A stretch of DNA of 64,000 nt. It comes from Xestospongia muta (Eukaryota; Porifera; Demospongiae; Haplosclerida; Petrosiidae). The notes beneath the pieces were generated by a model. The model saw nothing but the letters and a program-made list of their open reading frames with translations. It did not search any database and had not been told where the DNA came from. The position numbers and the translations under genes are program-made. Positions 33,875 through 45,426 of the stretch are shown in pieces; position 1 is the first letter of the stretch; the number at the start of each line of letters is the position of its first letter. The stretch is from assembly GCA_963693285.1 (NCBI GenBank), contig OY848924.1, positions 7,488,400-7,552,399 of the forward strand. The letters run 5' to 3'.

Positions 33875-35284
33875 GGATACAAATCGTGTTGTTTTTTAGA
33901 TTAACTTGTCATCAAACCAAGAACCATTTTCAGCATCTTTAGTAAATTCTGCCATAGAGGTCACTAAGCAATCAAAGAACAGATATTCTCCTCCTATAAC
34001 ATCAAGACCTTTGAAGAACATGGCATCAGAGACAACCATGAAAAGTAGAGAACAAAATTTTGCATTTCAATTGAAACGATCAGAAACATCAACGACAACG
34101 ACAAGAGCAGATCAAGTGAGAGAAGAGAATATGAGTGAGTTGAGCAGTATGTTCAAAAAAATACAAAACCGTCCCAAACTTGTTGATGAGAGAACATACG
34201 ACAACGATAGCGATGAAAGCTCAGACACAAGTAAAAGATATTAAATCATTAAATCAATGACTGTTCTTAAGCAGGCATAAAGACACAAAATCCTCAATTG
34301 ATGGAAGAAGTGAGACTGTTTGATAGAAATATACTTGAAAACACACCAACAATGAAACGAAATTTACAGCCAGTGAGTTCTATATATTCTAAGATGAGTA
34401 GATACAATGAAATGTAGTGTGTTCAATTAATGGATTGAAAATGTTCAATATTTTCCTCTCTCCTCAAGTTCAAAGTTGGTAAAGTAATAGATGATGAGTC
34501 ATTAGCGAAACATACTCAAAGAGATTCATTACAGGTACATATGATGATATTACTAACTGACATTGTTTGACGTTTCTTTAGTATATTAACAACAGACAAT
34601 TACCTAACAATCAAAGCAACTTTCCAACAATGCCAAAAACCACACCCACTTCTCAGTTACCACCCTATTCGACACCTCAACCTTTACAAAATAAAATATC
34701 GCATGACAATCCACCATCTACCTTGATGAATGGGAACAGAGATAATGACAATGAATCTGATGATGAAGACAAAGCAAAGATACCATTATGGAAAAGACAG
34801 TTGCTAAAAAAACGTCAAAAAGAACAAGAAGCAGAAGCAGAGCAAGAAGTAAAGAAACAAACAGCTAGCAGCTGTATTTATTTACTGTTAATATCATTCA
34901 ATTAATTTAGGATAAGCAACATGATGACAAGTGGTCTAATGTTCCTGAGTGGAAGAGAAATATATTAATGAAGAAAGAAGCAGAAAGGTAAAATGCGATA
35001 TACGTTTTACAAAAATTGATACTGTCAAGATGGGAGGGGCTGACCGGCTGTGCACAATAGAAATTAAGAAAAGAATGAAAATTTGTTGTTGTTGTTGTAT
35101 GCATCTTAGATTCCCCTTTTTATTTATTCTTATATTTACTGTCTCTTTGTTACCCAGAGCAAAGCAACGAGCCATTGATGAAGAGAAAATGAAAGAACAG
35201 GCTGAGAAACAAGCCAAATTTGATGCCTTACCAGACTGGAAGAAAAAAATTATAAGAAAAAGAAGTGATTTAGTAACATCATAA
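31711..35284 (+). CDS. ESPN: Espin homologue (ankyrin repeats plus actin-bundling C-terminus)
   Basis: About 663 aa in 13 exons: 31711-32059, 32181-32337, 32390-32483, 32563-32655, 32852-32927, 32973-33079, 33128-33277, 33900-34230, 34275-34372, 34469-34534, 34582-34848, 34911-34987, 35158-35284. The exon sum is a multiple of three. The first about 340 residues are eight or nine ankyrin repeats very close to espin ([37 protein letters not shown]). A disordered Ser/Thr-rich middle follows. The end has espin-type actin-binding units: [38 protein letters not shown]. Espins bundle actin in microvilli and stereocilia; choanocyte microvilli are a plausible site in a sponge (inference). The proline-rich WH2 region of vertebrate espin was not seen. 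A second Met follows immediately. The 3' end lies 137 bp from the convergent TAF10 gene. Confidence 0.92.
33312..33875. repeat. (AAT)n plus triplicated unit of 159-184 bp in espin intron
   Basis: Three copies of a block containing AGCCATAGTGGAGA(C/T)ATAATG, at 33353, 33512 and 33696, each flanked by AAT trinucleotide runs. The second and third copies are almost identical. It fills the intron between exons 7 and 8. Confidence 0.9.
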
Positions 35285-35421
35285 TGACATAATTGCAACA
35301 TCATAAAGAGTAAATACTTGTGATAATTTTGTATAAATAATTAAAGGGAAAATTGATTTAGAAAAGAAAAAAGAAATTTGTTACAACACAATCAAAGATT
35401 AGAGTTGTGAGTTAAGTTCCA

Positions 35422-38400
35422 TTAAGTAAAATAGAGCGGTTTCTTTAAATTAATGCCATATTCTGCAAGAGCTGGTGTTAAATCTTCTAATGTCAACACA
35501 AAACGTTTCTCCTACAGCAAGTAAATATTCATAGACCACAATAACAAGACATGTGCATGTACCTATTCATTGCTATGGTTACAGCATGTAGTGTATAATA
35601 GACTAGTACATGAAAACATATTCATTATTAATAGCAAAATAACAAGCCATGTATGTACCTATTCATTGCTATGGTTACAGCATGTAGTGTACAATAGACT
35701 AGTACATGAAAACATTGCTCTTTATTCAAACTTGTTTATACCCAATAACAAGACAATGTACATTTATCTGTTCATTGCTATGGTTACAATTTGCTAATAC
35801 AAGATAGCAATCTCATTAAATATTCATTGAAGGAATGGGAGTAATTAAACCTACCTTTGTTCCTTTTCTGGTATTCTGTGAACTTCCCCTCATCTTGCAA
35901 TGTTGTAGTGCATCATTAACAATATCAGAAATGAATTTTTGAGCTGCCAAAGATACCAAACGAACTCTACCAGACAAAAATACCAGTCAAGTAATGATTA
36001 CTGCTCACATGATAAATTGTTACCACACATTTGAAAATATTGGATGAGGTTTACACATGATTATTATGGTATAGATTGTTTTGGTCTAACTCTGACAGCT
36101 GGCTATAAGAGATTATGGTCACAGACCTAACCTGGAGTGGTTAGTAATAAACACTTGGTGGTTTTAAATATTTCACACAAAAATTATTTGTGGTTAGAAT
36201 AATTGTCATGAGATCATTGACCAATGGAAAATTGTCAAGAACACTTTCTATGTAAGAAATAAATAAGCTAACCACTAATCATTATTAATTGATGTTAATT
36301 AATTATTATTAATTGATGGCAATCAATTATTATTAATTTTGTTAATTTTATTATTACTTGATGTGTCTTTAACACTGTTGCTATAGAAACGGATAGTAAA
36401 GAGAATAATTAACGATAGATATATCACGTGTGTTTAATGGATCATCAACAACAAAGCAGTCATTTAATGAAGACAACAAATTCAGACTAAATTATTAAAT
36501 GTAATTGGTTCCATAAATCAACTCTTTAAAATTTTTTTTGCACTTGCTCCATTTTTTTGATAAGTCTCATAATTTTAGTATGTACATAAAAATAAGTCTA
36601 TGATTAGGAAGGTCCAAGATAACAACTATGAATATCATTATGGAAGCTGTTTAAACCACACTGGAGCTTAAGATAGGATGAGAGGTTCCTATACCTGCCC
36701 ACACAAGAGAGAGGCAGGCTTGAGGCTTAATTAACACCAGGTCTAGTCTCAACAACACTTGACCAACAGCTGTTGCCTTAGGTCCAAAGGAGCCTCAGGA
36801 TTTCTGTCTAAGAACTTTAGACAACACATATGGTAATATATCCAAAAGACTTTTGTTAATATATCTACACTAAACAAGGAAGTTGGTATAAACCACAACT
36901 CATTTGAAAGGTTCCCTAAAGGAATGTAATAAGTACTGACAATACAGTGCGTTTGTTTAGTATCTACCTGAGGCACATTGTTGTCATGTTAGTGGTAGCA
37001 CACAAAATTAGAGAAACAAGACAATATTATTCTTGTTAATAAAGTCTGAACAACCATCAGTAAGGTCTGAGGACTATCTTCCTCAAACATGCAATGCACA
37101 AAAAGAAAATTAACTAGCTCTGTTTACTCCAGAAGCAAGTTATTTTAGTACAGAAGCTATAACATAGAGTGCTCAATCAACTACTACTTTTAAGCAATAG
37201 TAAAGTCTACCTCAATGTTTCTCTTATTACAAGGTGAGGGAGAATACAATTTGTTGGCTCTCACATGTAATAACATGATATTCTTTCATGTGGCCATAAG
37301 GGAGTAAGTCACTGTATAGTAAGATAAAGCAAGTGGAGAATGAGAAACAAACACTACTACTATTGGATATAGTTAATTTAGAAGTTTATCTCATAGTATA
37401 ATATCAGGTTTTGACAATCGAGTTTAACTGGTTTGTTATCTGTGTCTGAATAAGCTACTTATGTATACTGTAGTGTTCTCCGGTTTCATAAAAAGGGGAT
37501 GGTGATAGCAGGTGTTCTTTTGTGTATCTTAGAGGACATCAAAGAGACAAGCCTACAACTTATTGTATTTGATCATCAGATAAGCTTTTCTTAGTAAACA
37601 AAGATGGTTTAATTTTATTTGTTATAATTGAATAGTATGTACTAATAACCCACCCATCCACCTAACATCTGATGACCCATAATCCATTATTCCATCCCTC
37701 ATTATTATGTTTGGCCTAAAAATCCAATTAAAAAAATAATGATAATTAACCACAATCCAATCATTCATAACCCTCTAGTGACTACAATCCACAAAATTTA
37801 ATGCAGACCACCTAACCACACATCCAGGTGGATAATATGAAATAAGAAGCAACTATAATACATCATTTAGGAAACTCATGTTTTCCTGTTCTGATGTCAT
37901 TTGTTCACAAACTGAAACCACTCTCTGTTGACAAAGAGACATTAAATATGGTTAACCACAAACCTTACAACATTAATAACAGTGTAAAGCCTCAATACAT
38001 ACGAAATATTAAAATCTAGTAAGACAGGTTGTATAATGTGTAGATTGTCTAGCGATAAATATGTCTATGAACAACCAATACTACATGTATATATACATAC
38101 GTACATGTACATGTAGTAGACACAAACTCATACATGTAGTAGACGCAGACTCGTACATGTACATGTATGTAGTATCTGAGTACTCTAAATTAATATTCTA
38201 TTAATTATTATCAGTTTTATATACCCACAATCATAACAAGTAGCAATAAATAAGTGTCAATTATTTTATAGTGTTAGAGATATGGAAGTTTTGACAGACT
38301 GTACATAAATAAAACGGGTGTGGCTTACAATTGCTAATCAACCTGCAAAATCTACTCCGAAAGATATGGTCAAGTGTTGTTAAATCAATGAAAAGAATTT

Positions 38401-40220
38401 TATTGTCTCTTCTCTCTCACTCTCCAGTTAGTACAATGACTTTGATATACAGTCTCAAGTCAGATCATTGGTAATAAGATTCATTTCTTGGTGTTAAGAA
38501 ATGGTTTGTCTTAATAGATTACTAGACGTGGACTTTTAATGTTATCTCTACTTTAAAATCAAATTGTTGGGAAGCCAATTAGTATTGTTTGTCACGATAT
38601 TTATACTTTTCTAATTGGATGATAAAATCACCGACTGGTAGTCATGTTGACTCCAAATATTGTTATATAATTTTTAATGGCCCTGAGTCGCTTGTTAAAC
38701 TTCTTTACCAGAACATGATTCATAGCAGGAATGTTGTCCTTAGCATTATCCTGAGATGACAAGGGTTGTTCTCATGGAATTGAACATTTTTGGAAAGTTT
38801 TATCCAAAGAAATTATAGATAATATCAAAAAGAAACTCGATGCACTTCATTACTGGTATGAATGCTTGTTGCTTGGTGATACTCAAATTCCATACTAGCA
38901 GTTACCATGACAACCAAATAATATATCAGTTATTAATAAAGAGGGAAGACAGTTGAGGATGTCAGCTCATTTTTAGCAATGCATCTGTTTGTATCTGTCT
39001 AATACAGCTATGAAGGCTATGAAGTACTTGCTATGGCTTTTGTGGTCCAATCAAAACCAGTATCAGAATACTACAAAAATCCATTCATATGTCACATGTC
39101 AGGCACCAGCACATATACATACAACATTACTATATGGTGGAGTATATCATCTTTTGACTAAGTATTGACCACAAAAAGCACTACAGAAGCCTACATGTGA
39201 CGTGGGACTGTTCGTGAACAAAGTAATCTAATCAACAACAAATCCAACATCCATTTGATAGTTCATTATGTGAATATTTTGTGTAGACAATATCATAATC
39301 ATACAACATAAATAACAGTTAATATGGAGGGTAGCTATAACATAGTTAGCTTTTCAGCTCAAATATCGAATAGATTATGAATTATCTGTTAATATTTTGG
39401 TCAATTGTTGCCTTATACTGCCAAATAACACCAAACACTTAGTCAGAAAGTGTTACATACAAAAAGAGACAGGTTTGGCTGAGACTAAGCCATGTTTAAT
39501 TATTATGTTCTGGTGCTAAAAGGTGTTAAGTTTTAAAACTACTAACCACAGCAATTCAAGTCAAGTTTAATATACGATAAATTAGTATTACAAGTGATAG
39601 GAATTAGGGTTTTAAAAGTATGACTTTATTCACATGGGAATGAGGCTGCACTAATGAGTAGAAAAACAATAGTTTGTTCTAACTTCTAAGAGGTTGTGTA
39701 CACAAAGCATATATGTAATTAATGAATCCATACAATATAAATTGAGTGGTAAGACATATAACCACCAAACTAACAGGTCAGCAAAATGGAATCATAGGTT
39801 GGTCTGTGGTAAAAACCAGAAATGACCACCTATTACCAACAGTTCACAGTGTCATGCTTACAAAGCAAATATGACACTATTAGAAAGTCTATGAGGTAAC
39901 CGGTGTCGTATCATTTACATACGAAATACATGATTACATCCATTAATTCCTTACATTCTCGGATCATCTGTGTTAAAACCAGAAGTCTGGAGATAGTGAA
40001 GAGTAACTGCATCTGGTATCTGAGTAATAAATAGCACATATAACAGTATTGAGGCACTTTTGTTTATTATAGAACTCACAGTAGGTGTATAGTCATCTAA
40101 TTGGGTGCAAAACTCCACCAAAGACAGTTCTGGACTGCTGTCGTCTATAGTGCTTTCTTCTTTAACGTTTTGGGTGTTTACTGTGGCAGTATTCTCTGGT
40201 TGTTCTTTTGTTGCCTCCAT
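35422..40220 (-). CDS. TAF10: TAF10, TFIID/SAGA histone-fold subunit
   Basis: 135 aa in four exons: 40080-40220 (ATG at 40220; acidic N-terminus then [12 protein letters not shown]), 39955-40019 ([15 protein letters not shown]), 35855-35966 ([20 protein letters not shown], then QHCKMRG), 35422-35511 ([20 protein letters not shown], then KPLYFT-stop). These match TAF10 in order and to the last residue, and the exon sum is a multiple of three. TAF10 is a shared TFIID and SAGA component with a histone fold pairing with TAF3, TAF8 or SUPT7L. It is shorter than the human protein because the long N-terminal low-complexity region is missing. Intron 2 is 3,988 bp against about 60 bp for intron 1, odd in such a compact region. 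Confidence 0.95.
35561..35789. repeat. Tandem repeat of about 96 bp in TAF10 last intron
   Basis: ACCTATTCATTGCTATGGTT recurs at about 35561 and 35657, followed each time by GACTAGTACATGAAAACAT. A third partial copy starts near 35770. Noncoding. Confidence 0.75.
35967..39954 (-). other. 4-kb TAF10 intron, no gene recognised
   Basis: Between TAF10 exons 2 and 3. AT-rich, with no long ORF and no domain I could recognise on either strand. Around 38080-38170 there is a cluster of ACATGT/TACATGTA palindromes. It could hold a noncoding RNA, an enhancer or decayed transposons, but none is identifiable by eye. Confidence 0.6.
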
Positions 40221-40489
40221 TTTAAGATCACGTGAGTCAATCACTCACTAATACTCTTAACTATCAAAACTCAGCAGCTATGATAAGGCAATTAATATGA
40301 TGTGTTAAAAGAATTTCTTTTATTTTTATATTCAGAGGAATAGTTATATTTACAATGGGAGTAATAGAATGATGTCAAAAATGAAAATATAAATAATATA
40401 AAATACAATAAGAAAACAAACAACAACAACAACGACATGTAATATAAAACCAACAAAGACATTAACAATTTTTGCTTTTGTTTGTAACA

Positions 40490-42052
40490 TCAGCATGCCT
40501 GAGCACATGGAATTTCATGTGGCAATATATAGTCTTTTCCTTGTATTGTGAACCAATTCTGATATAGTATATCGGTGGCTACATTTTCTTTTAACACTCT
40601 CTCACCAATTTTGATTGAATTACAAGGAAAACCACTGATGCGTGTCAAATACTTTAGCAAAACAGGGATACTCCATTTGGGATTGATGCTGACAGCGTGA
40701 GGACGAATAGAAATGACACAACGATTAGGATCACTGTTCAAGTCATTCATTGTTTTGAATGCAATTGGAATCGTGGGCCCAGTAACTTCAAAACCGATCA
40801 CTGGTCCCGATTTGAGGAGATCCAACTCACTGAGTGTCATTCTATAAAGAAGAAGGGATTGTAATGTTTGTTGTTGGATTACTGCAAGATGTCCGTGGAG
40901 GATAGGAAAACTACGGTTGTGGTGATCAAGGAGAAGGACAGTACTTGATGTTTGATCGATGACTGCATGCATTCGAAGTGGACAATGTGAGCTGTAGGAA
41001 CCATTGTGCTGAAAGAGAACATCAGGGAGGTAAAGAAAACTGTCCGGAGCTAATTTAAACTTAGCCTTAACAGTCTTTTCAAATTCAAACAGTGTTGTTG
41101 TATGATAGACGCTAACTTCCTTTACTCCTTTTCCAATCATAGACACACAAATAGATAATGGACCAGGATCAACTGAGGCTCTCAATTGTTGTGAAGATGG
41201 TGCTATAATGCAAATAAGTTCTGAAAGGTTCTCTGGTAAAGGAGATAAAGCCGAGAGTGTCTCCAAGGAGTCCTGTGAATATAAGGTTATAGCAGACGGA
41301 TTATTAAGATTGAGTCTCTTTGAAAGCATCCATTGTACTTCTCTGATAGATATATTTCGCTTTAGTTTCATGGTGATAGGATTATTGTGAATATGCTGAG
41401 GATGAACCTGAATAGATATAGTATGATAGTGGCCATCAAATTGATGCCGGTATCTAGGAGGTAAGTGCCAATAGGGGAGATCATTGAGAAGTAGAATGAT
41501 TGTCTGTTCACAGCAAAAGGAAAGTGATGGAGGTTGGTGGATTGTGAATTGAGATGTTACTTCGTGAGCAAATTTAATGCATTGATCTCTAACTGTCTCC
41601 TTTTTCTTACCCTGTCGATGAAGTAAAGATGCTAGTACTTGGTCTTCAACTCTCACTTTGATACTGACTAAGAAGTCTGCATTTTTTTTCAAGTCGAAGG
41701 TCAGCTTTTGTCCAGCAAAATGCCCAAAATAAGGAGTCATTATCATTTTTTCGATACGCAGATTTCCCGATTGTCTCCGTCGTAGTTTCTCGGCCGTGAT
41801 CATCTTGGCGAAGCTATCCAGCATACCGGTCGTATTTGAAAAAGTAACGTCTGCACTAGTCACACTCATAAGACTATCTGAGGACTTACTCCTTTCTAGA
41901 GTTTGCATGGAAACGGAACGTGTTGGACTCGACACTTGTCCATTATTCCTGCTCTCCCCTTCCTTCTTCCTTGAAGTGCTGTTGCTTCTTCTACGAAAGA
42001 AGCCGAGGCAGCCTATTCCTTTCTTGTTGGAAATGTCTCTTTGGTGAGCCAT
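40490..42052 (-). CDS. Intronless 520-aa protein of unknown function
   Basis: One uninterrupted frame from the ATG at 42052 (MAHQRDIS) to 40490. The N-terminal about 100 residues are Ser/Arg-rich and look disordered (FFRRRSNSTSRKKEG, ERSKSSDSLMS). The remainder is globular. Residues about 225-290 (TMKLKRNISIREVQWMLSKR) and about 300-370 read like beta-grasp or ubiquitin-like repeats (strand, helix, then an L-Y/L-D turn), but this is only an impression. No TM, no signal peptide, no catalytic motif. It is divergent with the sulfotransferase gene (290 bp) and lies 269 bp from the TAF10 start. Not recognised. Confidence 0.8.
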   Translation of the reverse strand: MAHQRDISNKKGIGCLGFFRRRSNSTSRKKEGESRNNGQVSSPTRSVSMQTLERSKSSDSLMSVTSADVTFSNTTGMLDSFAKMITAEKLRRRQSGNLRIEKMIMTPYFGHFAGQKLTFDLKKNADFLVSIKVRVEDQVLASLLHRQGKKKETVRDQCIKFAHEVTSQFTIHQPPSLSFCCEQTIILLLNDLPYWHLPPRYRHQFDGHYHTISIQVHPQHIHNNPITMKLKRNISIREVQWMLSKRLNLNNPSAITLYSQDSLETLSALSPLPENLSELICIIAPSSQQLRASVDPGPLSICVSMIGKGVKEVSVYHTTTLFEFEKTVKAKFKLAPDSFLYLPDVLFQHNGSYSSHCPLRMHAVIDQTSSTVLLLDHHNRSFPILHGHLAVIQQQTLQSLLLYRMTLSELDLLKSGPVIGFEVTGPTIPIAFKTMNDLNSDPNRCVISIRPHAVSINPKWSIPVLLKYLTRISGFPCNSIKIGERVLKENVATDILYQNWFTIQGKDYILPHEIPCAQAC

Positions 42053-42342
42053 AACAGCGAAACATCTAATACAAAATTTATTTTATTGTAATGGTGATCA
42101 TATACAATTTTATGCTTTATATGTAAGCACTTCAAAACCACACTCAACCACAATCATAATAAACCGACCACTATTGTCCGCGATAACTCCCGTATATTAT
42201 TAGCAGTACGCTACAGCGAATATACGAGAGATTACGATTACGGCATGGCTCGTGTATAAAGCTTGTACTACAAACTGTACTTACTATTCGTAATTGTTAA
42301 TTTCATAGGACCAAATCTACTTTGAAGAAACCAAGCAGCCAT
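42053..42342. promoter_or_regulatory. Probable bidirectional promoter
   Basis: 290 bp between the divergent start codons of the 520-aa gene and the sulfotransferase gene. It contains several CG dinucleotides around 42170-42250 (CCGCGATAACTCCCG, ACGAGAGATTACG), unusual against the AT-rich background. No clear TATA box. Confidence 0.45.
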
Positions 42343-43446
42343 ATGCTTATGCATGAAAAGAAAGGAGTTCTCTGCAGTGTCTTCATAGTCAGTACATGTC
42401 TGCTTGTTCTGTTTGGTCAACAGTTGAATTACAAACATGTACAAGTTGGCATCAATGATGAAGAGAGTCAATTACTCGATGCACAAACTGCAGGACTATC
42501 AAATCAGCACAGACATCTAACACAACTACAACCTGATTCTGGTGCGGCTGTAAAACACTCTACTAGAAAATTGAGAAAGAAATATTGTACGCAATCTCTT
42601 CCTGAAAATGCCACAAGGTCAGTTGAGAAATTTATCTTCTTTATTGGATATGCTAGAAGTGGACACAGTATTATTGGAAGCATTCTAGATGCACATCCCA
42701 ATGTTGTAATAGCACATGAATACTCACTTTTCCATCAATGGCTAACAATGTCCGAACAACAGAAGAATAGAGTCAATTTGTACAGTATTCTTTATGACAA
42801 TTCATGCTACAATTCACATAAAGGAGTACGTCGCCACAATGCATTAAAGAAAGGCTATACACTACATATAAATGGCTCATGGCAGGGAAGATTTCAAGAC
42901 AATATTGTACTTATAGGAGACAAGTCTGGTGGAATGACAACTAAAACATATAAAATTCATCGCAAAGAAATGGCACGTGTCTACAATGAAATACTTACAA
43001 CAGTACAAGTGCCTATTATTGCAATACATGTTGTTCGAAATCCATTTGATAACATTGCGACAATGCTGTTGTTCAACAATCACATTAGCAAAAAAGATGT
43101 TTCCACTGAACGGCCATACTCAAATTTAAATGGACTAAGTTTTCAAATTAATTCCTACTTCAAGCAAGTTGAAAGTGTTGTCAAAATGATAGATGAATTG
43201 AACTTAAATGTAATAGAAATACATAACTCAGATCTAATCAAGAACCCAAAGCATACAATTAGAAAACTCTGTCAACAACTTGAGTTGAAATGTTCTAAAC
43301 AGTACATTGATACGTGCTCTAGTACAATATTCAAACACAAATCTCGTTCTAGATTTTTAGTAAACTGGACACCAAATATGATAGACCTTGTGCGAATAAA
43401 ATCCAAGACCCATCCCTTTTTGAAAGACTATTCATTTTTTGATTAA
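42343..43446 (+). CDS. Type II membrane sulfotransferase-like protein, intronless
   Basis: 367 aa from the ATG at 42343 (another in-frame ATG at 42349; the open frame extends upstream to 42322 without an ATG). A short basic N-terminus and one hydrophobic segment (VLCSVFIVSTCLLVLFG) form a signal anchor, then a stem. The catalytic region has a 5'-phosphosulfate loop-like FFIGYARSGHSIIG and a 3'-phosphate site-like VVRNPFDNIATML, both expected for PAPS-dependent Golgi sulfotransferases. The substrate is unknown; glycan or proteoglycan sulfation is likely by family. It lacks the usual Lys/Thr of the P-loop-like motif, having ARSGHS. Single exon, unlike its neighbours. Confidence 0.8.
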   Translation: MLMHEKKGVLCSVFIVSTCLLVLFGQQLNYKHVQVGINDEESQLLDAQTAGLSNQHRHLTQLQPDSGAAVKHSTRKLRKKYCTQSLPENATRSVEKFIFFIGYARSGHSIIGSILDAHPNVVIAHEYSLFHQWLTMSEQQKNRVNLYSILYDNSCYNSHKGVRRHNALKKGYTLHINGSWQGRFQDNIVLIGDKSGGMTTKTYKIHRKEMARVYNEILTTVQVPIIAIHVVRNPFDNIATMLLFNNHISKKDVSTERPYSNLNGLSFQINSYFKQVESVVKMIDELNLNVIEIHNSDLIKNPKHTIRKLCQQLELKCSKQYIDTCSSTIFKHKSRSRFLVNWTPNMIDLVRIKSKTHPFLKDYSFFD

Positions 43447-43966
43447 TGTAATAATTATATTGATTTTAATGTTATTAGTATAGTGCTTTGAGATATAATC
43501 CAGGTTCGTACAAAGAACTATAGGTCTCAGCAGTAAACCAACCCTCCTCCATGAAAAAAAATGTTAGTCACAGACTATAGAGATTGTACAAGTGGACTGC
43601 TTACTTGAGTGATGAAACTAATGATTTTATATACAAACGATTGCATATGTTGATATTCTCTTTGAAGTACGGTTTGTATCCCACACTTCTATGTAGCATG
43701 TCCATATTTTCATAGCAGTCTAATTCAAAGAATTTTAATATCTGTGGCTAACTGTCTGCTATTTTAAATGCGTTGGTATGTAAATAAGTAAGTAAAAATA
43801 TTTAGTCTAACTTACATCAAATGCATACTTCACACTCCAACGTGAATATTGAAGAAGTGAATACATCAAATGAATGTCATTATAATAGATACAATCTGAT
43901 TGGTCAAACAGTTTTGGCGGTTTCAAATTGTGGAGGCAAACTGGTAAAAGAGAAAGAGAACCGACT
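43447..43966. other. Intergenic, nothing recognised
   Basis: AT-rich sequence between the sulfotransferase stop and the kinase ATG. The short span 43870-43966 is presumably the kinase promoter and leader. Confidence 0.5.
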
Positions 43967-45181
43967 ATGATTGGTAGTTATTCAAGCAACAAAAGTCCTG
44001 CTACAGTTCGTAAAACTCCAGAAAGAAAATTGAAAGTTAGTAAAAGAATTATATTGGTTCATACAATGGTGGTGTCACTTTCTTAGGTAGCAATTGAAGG
44101 GAACATTGCCAGCGGCAAGTCCACTCTCTTGAAAAAACTTTCTCAACTTCAGCATGTAGAGGTCAGTGCTAACACAATTACTAACTGAGTATGTCCCTCT
44201 TGACTGACATTTAGTTAAAGAATTGACCACACACGCAAAGAATTGACCACATCACTCCTACCCCTCTCTCTCTCTCTCTCTCTCCAGGTTCTCATTGAAC
44301 CAGTTGATCAGTGGCGTGACATAGGAGGTGGAAACCTTATAGTATGTTGGTATTGTGCACATAATTGTACCAAGTCTTCCTAATTCAGGGTAGGATGTAT
44401 CAAGACCCAAAACGTTGGAGTTACATCTTCCAATCCTATGTTCTGCTAACAATGATGGAATTACATCATAAAAAAACTGTAAGTAATAATGATCTAACTA
44501 GTTCCTCTAGTTCCTTATACACTTTTAGACCAATCCTGTCTGTATGTTGGAGAGAAGTGTATTTAGTGCTAGATACTGCTTTGTAGAAAACTTACACAAA
44601 GGGTGGGTTTTATTCTCATTCCCAATTCATACTAGAATGGGTTTGAGACTTTTACCAAAAATGTAATTATTTTCTTCATTGTACAGGGGTATACTGGATG
44701 ACGTTGAGTATGCTTGTTATTGCCGCTGGTTTGAACATATTATGAGTACAAATCCTCCAAATCTCGACTTAATAGGTATTACAACATTCTCTTGAAGTAT
44801 ATTAGCATTTTATCATCTAGTTTATCTACGTACTTCCCCCGACATTTGTTACAAACGATTACAAGAGAGAGGAAGGCAAGAGGAACAACCAGTTCAATTA
44901 GTATGTAATTAGCTTTTCATGTAATTTTTAACATTCTTTTAAGTCATACCTGAAGAGTCTTCATGAGTGCTATGAGCAATGGTTGGGTAACAATGAGCAT
45001 CATAGTTGGCATGGTAACACGCCTGTACTAGTGAGTAATAATGTCTAATTGAGTGGTTGTTAATTGTTAATAGGTAATTAATGGTGATGATGATCATACT
45101 GAAGATAACATGGTCCACACAAGACATTCTTCAACAATAATATCAACTCTAGGTTTACAACTAACTGTAGCAGACAGATAA
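43967..45181 (+). CDS. TK2: Deoxyribonucleoside kinase, TK2/dNK type
   Basis: 241 aa in nine exons: 43967-44039, 44091-44161, 44288-44341, 44389-44478, 44529-44602, 44687-44775, 44821-44900, 44944-45030, 45074-45181. The exon sum is a multiple of three. P-loop [11 protein letters not shown]; substrate motif [24 protein letters not shown], the ERS signature closest to TK2 and insect dNK; lid [19 protein letters not shown]. It phosphorylates deoxynucleosides in the salvage pathway (5' position, ATP-dependent). Exon 2 needs the second of two nearby acceptors (TTAGGTAG, start 44091) to keep frame. No clear mitochondrial presequence, although the N-terminus is basic and Ser/Thr-rich. TK2 and dNK cannot be separated here. 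Confidence 0.93.
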
Positions 45182-45426
45182 ACTTAATTAGTGCATATTT
45201 TTTATTATAATTTCACAAGTACTTATATATTTATCACATTAAGTCAGAGCCACTAGGAATTAAAACTGGATCTCTTGATTATTAGTGTATTATCATATCT
45301 TTGTAGATAGTTTAATTGTCTAAGTGGTGTGTGTATCATCTATTTGGTTAAATTACTATCATTTAAAGTTGTTTCAACTATACCATTGGAAAAAATTACA
45401 AAGTAGAACACTTAAAAATAGTTAAT

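Noticed and set aside
42268..42471. - strand ORF of 67 codons at the sulfotransferase 5' end
   Set aside because: Overlaps the signal-anchor coding region in antisense; no supporting feature.
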